Origin: Dendrobium chrysotoxum
Taxonomy: Eukaryota; Streptophyta; Magnoliopsida; Asparagales; Orchidaceae
Length of the DNA: 64,000 bases
Direction of reading: 5' to 3'
Assembly: GCA_019925795.1 (NCBI GenBank)
Contig: CM034301.1
Coordinates: forward strand, 44,045,783-44,109,782
In this document: positions 57,481 through 64,000 of the stretch, one piece after another
Layout of the letters: each line of letters begins with the position of its first letter
How positions within the stretch are numbered: the stretch's first letter is position 1
Notes under the pieces: generated by a model
What the model was told of the DNA's origin: nothing
The model's database searches: none
What the model saw: the letters and a program-made list of their open reading frames with translations, nothing else
Position numbers and translations under genes: made by a program

Positions 57481-58087
57481 ATGACGTGGCGTTTTTTTAT
57501 TGGTCTATGAACACGTTCGGTGACTGTACGCAATAATCTCTCCTTTTTGTGAGCTATCGTATTTGAAGACTCTTGGTATGTAGCATAGTCGACATAAGTC
57601 AAATAACTTAATCTTTTTTATCTAATATTTTTCTTGTTGTGCTACATTTGTCCATCGTAGAGTATCTTGAGTTCAAATTGAATCTAAACATATGAATTCT
57701 ACTCATCTCAAGTGAGTGAAATTCCATTATTCACACCATATTTTAGATATTATCATAATATAATTAATCATAGCAAAAGTTTGTTGTTAGAGTTTGTGGA
57801 AGCTTCTCAAGAGATTCTCATAATTTATAATAGATCAACGTGCTAAAAAATAATATTTGGTGATTTGTTGAATTTATATCGTGCATTATTACTATCTCAT
57901 ATTTGATATCACTTGCATTTATTTTAGCTGTTAAAAAAATGAAATTTGTTGAGTGCCAGAAGATTCATAATATAGAGAAAGAAAGCTTATTATCTTAACT
58001 TTGTTTGAAGATCTAATAAATACACATATTTTTGGCAATTTTTAATATATAATCTTTAGCCATGTTCGACAATACTTCCGCATCTCC
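57481..58087. other. AT-rich intergenic DNA, no feature recognised
   Basis: No gene, RNA gene or clear repeat is seen. Confidence 0.45.
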
Positions 58088-58247
58088 TATGAAGGGGATA
58101 AATTATTACGTGCGGTCACCGGACGCCATTCGAACGTGAATTAGGACGCTCCACGTCACCATTTTGCTGTGTACCGGGTGATGTGGTGCATTCTAATTTG
58201 CCTTCAGACTGTTAGATGACCGCACGTAATAATTTCTTCATGAAAGA
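58088..58247. mobile_element. Foldback/MITE element
   Basis: AAATTATTACGTGCGGTCA (58100-58118) and TGACCGCACGTAATAATTT (58217-58235) are 19-bp perfect inverted repeats. Imperfect pairing extends outward (ATGAAG/CTTCAT) and inward (GGACGCTCCACGTCACC with GGGTGATGTGGTGCATTC). Almost the whole element can pair with itself. No target-site duplication could be fixed. Confidence 0.75.
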
Positions 58248-59008
58248 ATAGCAAAAGAAGGTTATCCTTTAAAGCTATTAAAGATAATTTATCTGCCATG
58301 CATGAGTCATCCATGCCTAAATTTATTCTCTCTTCATGAAAAGTAATTGTACATAATAATTTCACTCCAAACAAAGCCATTAGGAGGAGAGGCTCTAAAA
58401 AGAAAAAAAAAACTAATTTATTCGAAAAAAACGTATTTATTATTACGCATTTTATCTTCTTTAATATTATTTTGCTCGGTTCAATCGTCCTATTAAAAGA
58501 ATTTACTTGCGCCTTATCATGACCCGCCACCTGCAAAGTCAGCCATAGTTTAATAGGCGCGTGCAACAATCTGCTTTCTTTATTTTTTTATTTATACATA
58601 ATTTTTGTCATAGAGAGGGAGAGAGAGAGAAAGAGATGCATGGCGAACTTAGATGATTGATCGATGGGCATTAGACATCCTTTATTAATATGAGTCGGGC
58701 ATAGTCAATGATGAATATTTCATGTTAGGTGACAGTCATCTTGTTTATTCTTCTAATAAGAGGGGAGACCATCAACTAATAAGATGAGTGTTAGATGTTG
58801 GTGATCGAAAGACTTCATATATAAGTTATTGAAATCATCGAACAATAGTCGATATAGAACATCAGAAGTTGGGTGATAGATGGTAGTTGACTTGGTTGTT
58901 CTTCTAATAGCATAAGAGATCAGATAATCGATAAGATAAGTGTTAGATATCGATGATTGATGGGAATTGGATATCAATCTTTGACAAACATCACGAATAT
59001 AAAAAGTT
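58248..59008. repeat. Intergenic DNA with GA microsatellite and a diverged tandem repeat
   Basis: A GA-rich run lies at 58613-58635. A diverged two-copy repeat with a spacing of about 150 bp follows: TTCTTCTAATA...GATGAGTGTTAGAT near 58750 and TTCTTCTAATA...GATAAGTGTTAGAT near 58900. No gene. Confidence 0.5.
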
Positions 59009-59397
59009 ATGTTGATTAGGAGTGTCAAAAAAATTATCCGACTCATCAATTCAACCCGAAGTTGACTTGAAAAATATGTGTTTGAGTTGACCCGTTTAAC
59101 AAATAGGTCGGATTTAAGTTCAGAATGCTGGCTTTTTTATTAAACGTGTCAAGCTTTGATCTGCCAACCCAATTTTGAGCAAAAATGACATTTAAATTAT
59201 TTTTATCTATATTTTTATTTGCTGGTCTGATTTTCTTATTTTTTATCAATTGATTTAATTTATTGTTAAAAAATTATAGTTTTTTTTTATAAATTAAAAT
59301 AGGTTATTGGGTTCGGGTTGACTAGATTCATGTTGAGTCAATTTCAAACCAGACCCGTACCAACCCGTTGACCCATTTTGACACCCCTAATCTTGAA
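59009..59397. mobile_element. Second hAT-type MITE, related to the one at 55984
   Basis: The element is 59017-59389 (373 bp). Termini TAGGAGTGTCAAAA and TTTTGACACCCCTA match the family at 55984, and it has the same GGGTTGAC/GACCCGT-rich ends. The flanks ATGTTGAT and ATCTTGAA agree at 6 of 8 positions, a decayed 8-bp duplication, so it is older than its relative. Confidence 0.75.
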
Positions 59398-60300
59398 AAT
59401 CATAAAGATCGATTTATACAGCCAAATATTATATAAAGTTATTTCGATGAAAATTTAATGATTGTTGAAATTGTAAAATTTGATGAGGATTTTATAAATA
59501 TTAAGAAAATAGTAGCCTTCGAAGAAAAGCTTTGTTGTAATAAGTAAATCAAGCAATATCAAAGTTTTATTAAAAATTAATCATATTTGTGACATAAATA
59601 TTGAATTCCATTAGGCAAATTATTCAAAATTTGCTTGTCCATAAGTAAAATTTTATTGTTTGTTAGCAGGATTTAATCTAAATACTGCCAAACAACAAAA
59701 ATTACAACTTTAAATCCTATATAATTTTAGGTCTTATTTCTCTCCAATTTGTCTTAAATTTAGAAATTTGTAAACATGGGCATGGGATGGATTTAATTAA
59801 ACTTCAAGTCTCTCACAAACTCTTCTCCTCAGCAATCCTCCATTGTTCTTGTTGATGCCTTCTCCAATGAGCTCTCGATCTAACTTTCTCTTTTAGTTGT
59901 CGTCTAGAGTTTTAGGAATTTGGGGGATGGGAATCTTAGAGAGACCAGGGTTTTATATTTAATTGATATTTTTTAATATTATTAAAATTAAGTAATATTA
60001 AATAAAGCATATTAAACATATATTTAAAATTAATTAAAATGTTTATTATTAATGAACAAAAAAGATGTAATTATTTTAAGCAGCTTGATATGATTTATTA
60101 TTTAATTTGATTAGATATTATTATATTTAATAAACTTTATGAATTGGTTGTTTATAATAATTTGTTAAAATATTAATTTTATTAATTATACTTTAGTCTA
60201 CATGATTAAAATTGAAAAAAAAAAAGATGAAAGAGGGTATCGAGTAGGCACAATAAGGAGAAGGGAGATAATTAATTTGGTTGGATTAGTTTTACAAATT
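59398..60300. other. AT-rich intergenic DNA, no feature recognised
   Basis: No gene seen; AT-rich, with short poly-A runs. Confidence 0.45.
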
Positions 60301-60629
60301 TTGGTGTTTGGTTGGAATACAAAATGATGCAAAGTAATGTAAATGTAAGTTAAAGTGAAGTAGTCATTTTGAGTGTAAACCAAACTCCTCTAATTTTGAG
60401 TGAAAATGGTTTACACCATCGCCGCCAACGCCACCACTACCCATTGCCTCCCGCCCACCACTGCCGCACGCTGCCGCCGCTGGCCGTCACCATTTAGCAC
60501 TTTACTTTACATTCATATTTCTAACTAAACAAAAAATTATTCACATGTATTTAGTTACATTCATCCAAACAACTACAAAGTATTTTTTTTACACTACTTT
60601 TTTTTTTTTTGAGTCAACCAAATAACCCT
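60301..60629. mobile_element. MITE-like element close upstream of ADH
   Basis: TTGGTGTTTGGTTGG at the left and CAACCAAATAACCCTA at the right form imperfect terminal inverted repeats. AATGTAAATGTAAGTTAAAG pairs imperfectly with TTACTTTACATTC-like sequence inside. The middle (about 60418-60490) is a GCC/CCA-rich insert unlike the AT-rich arms. The tips resemble Tourist/Harbinger-type or hAT MITEs; the superfamily is unclear. It ends about 140 bp before the ADH start codon. Confidence 0.55.
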
Positions 60630-60696
60630 AAAGCCTAAAATAAATAGCTAAATAATTATTAATTTTCTAGAATTTAATCAGATTTAATAATTGTCA

Positions 60697-60706
60697 TATT
60701 AAATAG
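60697..60706 (+). promoter_or_regulatory. Weak TATA-like box of the ADH gene
   Basis: TATTAAATAG lies 66 bp before the ATG. The spacing would leave a 5' leader of only about 35 bp, which is short for a plant ADH, so this is tentative. Confidence 0.25.
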
Positions 60707-60771
60707 TTTTGAAGCCCAACCTGTACATTCATAGCACACCCATCTCTTAGCTTCGGCGGAAAGTAGGCAGA

Positions 60772-63535
60772 ATGGAGAAGATTTCAGGAACAGCTGGTCA
60801 GGTCATAAGATGCAAAGGTTCTTTCTTGAAATGCATATCCAGATTTGTGATTTATATGTGTTGTTTTTTTTTTCCTGGTTTTCCCGAAATTATTTCTATT
60901 GTTTCTTCAACATATGTCTATGGAATAATTCTTCGAACTGGTTGAGAGCACAAAAAATTAGAACTCATCAAGTAGAGAATTGTACCACATGATCAAAACA
61001 GAAGATGTGATCAGTACAGTATATTCTGCAAACTTATGAGCTGAGCTCATAGTTCCAAAATCAACAATAGAGCTTCATAGCAAGAAAGGGAAATCGGCTT
61101 CTTTCATTAGAGGAGATTATTCACATCAATTTCAAATTTACACTTATTCATGGTCGGGAGAGCCGTTTCCTACATTTAGAAGAGGCAAAATACCTCAGAG
61201 ATAATATATATAACTGGTTCTATCCATGTTCTTCTTTGAGTAGAATCATCTTTCTTGCAAATAAAGTAGAGGATTTTGTGCTCATACTTGTTCTGAATCG
61301 TATGTACACAAGGATTTGATTAATGCATCGGTTTTTTTTTTCCGCTGTATTAATATATTTTGTCACTTATGTTCCAGTATTTCTCTACTTTTTGCTGTGA
61401 ATCTAGCTGCTGTTGCTTGGGAAGCGGGTAAGCCATTGGTGATTGAGGAGGTAGAGGTGGCACCTCCAGAAGCAATGGAAGTCCGTGTGAAGATACTGTA
61501 CACTTCTCTTTGCCACTCGGATGTACACTTCTGGGAAGCTAAGGTAAATTTAAAATTTTGATATTATTATCCACTTGTTTTTACTTTCCATTCAGTGTAA
61601 GTTGCTATGTTATTTCGACATTTTGCTGGCATTACATTTGCTATTTGTTTTTGAAATTACAGGATCAGTTACCGATTTTTCCGAGAATCTTTGGCCATGA
61701 AGCAGGAGGGTATGTTTCAATGAGTTGTCTTAATATATTTCGATTTTGAGTTGATTAAAAGTCAAGCGATTATAGAGAAAAATTTGAGTTTAAGACATTA
61801 TTATCGGGCCTAAATAGTTGCTAAATTGATTATGTGCAAGATATGTCAACATCCAAAAACTTCTATCCTCTAAATTGTTCTGTGCTTTGCTTATAGGATT
61901 GTGGAAAGTGTTGGGAAGGGTGTGACAGATCTTGCACCCGGAGATCTAGTACTTCCAATATTCACAGGTGAGTGCGGGGAGTGTGCTGATTGCAAATCAG
62001 AGGAAAGCAACTTATGCAGCCTTCTAAGAGTAAACCCTAACAGGGAAGTTATGATCAGTGATGGGAAGTCCAGATTCTCTATCAATGGAAAGACCATCTT
62101 CCATTTTCTAGGCTCCACTTTTAGTCAATACACCGTTGTCCCTTCTGGTTGTGTTGCCAAGATCAATCCCTTAGCTCCCTTGGATAAGGTTTTTATTCTT
62201 GGCTGTGGCATTTCAACAGGTGATGAAGCATTGTTTTTGACTACCTAGATCTGCTATTGAAGAACAATTAAATCATCTCACCAAATGTGCTGTTCATTCT
62301 TTCATGTGAAGGTCTTGGTGCTGCCCTTAACGTTGCAAAACCATTTAAGGGTTCTACGGTGGCTATTTTTGGATTGGGAACTGTAGGCCTTGCTGTGAGC
62401 TTTTTTCTTTGTTTCGAATATCTTAGTTGTCTTACTTTCTACATTCTTTTAAAGTATGAAATGTTGAGTTTCCTCTCTTATGAGCAGGCAGCCGAAGGGG
62501 CTCGAATGGCCGGCGCATCAAGGATTATTGGCATTGATTTAATTTCTAAGAAGTTTGATCTAGGTAAAACAACAAGTTTTTGGATTTCTGTTTTAAGTGT
62601 AGTAGAAAACTGACCATTGCTCACCATAGTTCATCAGACAAATTGAGATAACAAGCTATTTTAGCTTCTATACTGTATTAAGAAATTATGTACATTTTCA
62701 ACCAGCAAAGAAGTTCGGTGTCAACGAGTTCATTAATCCAAAAGATTATGACAAACCTGTTCACGAGGTTTGTTTCAATACAGATTCCACATAATCACCT
62801 TTTCTGAACTATGTTGTTATTGCAAGTAAATTATTCTCATAGCCATTATAGATTTATTTAGCTTAAAGAAAATATAAGCTTTACATGATATCTAAGATGT
62901 TGAACATCATTAGGTACTTATTGAATTGACTGATGGAGGAGTTGATAGAAGCATTGAATGCACTGGTAATGTGGATGCCATGGCATCTGCTTTCGAATGT
63001 GTTCGCAGTGTGAGCTTCTTCTGCTTCAATGACTATTTAGATAAAAGACTTTCTCTGTATAATGGAAAACTAAGCAATTCTTATGTCTTGCCATGATTCA
63101 AAACTTGCAGGGTTGGGGTGTTGCTGTCTTGGTTGGTTTACCCCCCAAAAATGCAGTGTTGAAGGTCAACCCTGCACATTTCATGATGAATTCAAAGGCT
63201 CTCAAGGGTACTACGTTTGGGAACTACAAGCCTCGTTCTGACATACCAATACTTGTTCAGAAATACATGAACAAGGTATTTTTAAAGCTTAGAGATCGTA
63301 ATCTTTGGAAGGAACTTCAGAATGTATATATTACATATTGAAACTCTCTACTTGATATGCAAGCGGCAAGCCTAACTAGTTCTAGAAAAGATAACTCACT
63401 TGTGCTTTAATGTTTCAGGAACTAGAATTGGAGAAGTTCATAACCCATGATGTGCAATTCTCTGAGATCAATAAGGCTTTTGAATACATGCACCAAGGTG
63501 GAAGTCTTCGCTGCATAATCCGTATGGACGATTAA
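60772..63535 (+). CDS. ADH1: Alcohol dehydrogenase, ADH1-type (class P), 10 exons
   Basis: Encodes a zinc- and NAD-dependent medium-chain alcohol dehydrogenase that interconverts ethanol and acetaldehyde in the cytosol, central to fermentation under low oxygen. Exons: 60772-60817, 61407-61543, 61663-61709, 61897-62219, 62312-62394, 62488-62563, 62706-62767, 62914-63009, 63111-63275, 63419-63535. All nine introns are GT-AG and phases join without a frameshift to give 383 residues, near the usual ~380. Visible motifs: catalytic-zinc Cys in SLCHSD, His in GHEAGG and Cys in LGCGISTG; four structural-zinc Cys in GECGECADCKSEESNLC; Rossmann GLGTVGL; Asp of GIDL for NAD. Ten exons is the usual plant ADH1 layout. 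Oddities: Ser replaces the usual Thr after CH, and one residue is missing in HFLGSTFSQY compared with the common GTSTFSEY. The start context AGAATGG is good. Confidence 0.95.
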
Positions 63536-63761
63536 GAGCAAAGTTGACGACAGGGTCGAATCTAAGAACCTTTTTGATTGGGTCCATATAAGAAACTAAA
63601 CATTCATCGTCTGAAATCATAGTTTGCATTAACTGTAAGTTGATGGGAAGGTGATGATGCGTCAATAATGTCTTTAGTGATCTCTCCGAGGTTCTGAAAT
63701 TTGCCAAATCTCAGTAATTTTCTGTGTTCAGACCTTTCTTGTCTTTAATTTTGAATCATAA

Positions 63762-63767
63762 AATAAA
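63762..63767 (+). terminator. Candidate poly(A) signal of the ADH gene
   Basis: AATAAA occurs 227 bp after the stop codon, in a T-rich region typical of plant 3' ends. It is the clearest such signal in the 3' flank. Confidence 0.55.
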
Positions 63768-63770
63768 GAT

Positions 63771-64000
63771 GGAATAACATGATCGGAAAACATAGAGTTC
63801 TTTGGGATAACTTTTTTGCTTTGCTTTACAGATCTCTATCATAATTTTTATTTAACTATCTTTTTTTACTGTTTTCAAAAACAAATATATTAAAATTTAC
63901 TTTTTTTACAATAACTTTTAAAAGTTATTTTATTTATGACAACTTTATAATTTTTTTTGAGACATTTGATCAATTAAAATAAATTCACGCACATCACATA
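63771..64000. other. AT-rich 3' flank, no feature recognised
   Basis: AT-rich sequence with T runs; nothing else is seen. Confidence 0.45.

Noticed and set aside
61897..62219. Possible intron inside exon 4 of ADH at TTCACAGGTGAG
   Set aside because: The frame reads through it as TGECGECADC, the structural zinc motif, so it is coding.

Overview
The window is nuclear DNA of a flowering plant. It has one ordinary intron-containing gene, an ADH1-type alcohol dehydrogenase with 10 exons at the right end. The rest is AT-rich intergenic DNA with small inverted-repeat elements and about 51 kb of nested LTR retrotransposons. A monocot is plausible from the style of the gene and repeats, but the sequence does not prove it.

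Layout. 1-5070: AT-rich intergenic DNA with a degenerate 28-bp minisatellite split by an insertion, and a short MITE-like element. 5071-55944: a three-layer nest in which every layer is bounded by a perfect 5-bp target-site duplication. The oldest layer (E3) is a solo LTR of about 6.25 kb on the minus strand, flanked by GACCC and now in three pieces (5076-5186, 26485-26950, 50264-55939). E1 (5187-26479, minus strand, duplication AGTGG) and E2 (26951-50258, plus strand, duplication ACTAC) are complete elements of the same extended family that landed inside that solo LTR, head to head with 466 bp of E3 between them. 55984-60629: five MITE-like elements and other repeats. 60772-63535: the ADH gene.

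The retrotransposons are unusual. Their LTRs are 6.1-6.8 kb (E1) and 8.08 kb (E2), so in E2 each LTR is longer than the 7.15-kb internal region. The internal regions hold a primer-binding site that looks complementary to tRNA-Arg, one long gag frame, three imperfect repeats of about 300 bp, a 130-bp tandem array, a 114-bp tandem array and a polypurine-tract-like site. I see no protease, reverse transcriptase, RNase H or integrase, so both look non-autonomous (LARD-like, but keeping gag). They must have been mobilised by a helper elsewhere. Paired LTRs differ at only about 20 sites each by eye, so both insertions are young. The E2 gag is open; the E1 gag has one in-frame amber codon.

The most interesting inference is that each giant LTR contains most of a giant intron. 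A GC-rich leader near the LTR start ends in a CAG/GTATAT donor. A strong pyrimidine-rich acceptor (TTAGCAG) lies 8 bases before the gag ATG in both elements. Splicing these would remove 6-7.6 kb including the primer-binding site, giving a short gag mRNA distinct from the genomic RNA. The tandem arrays share a core with the palindrome GCATATGC.
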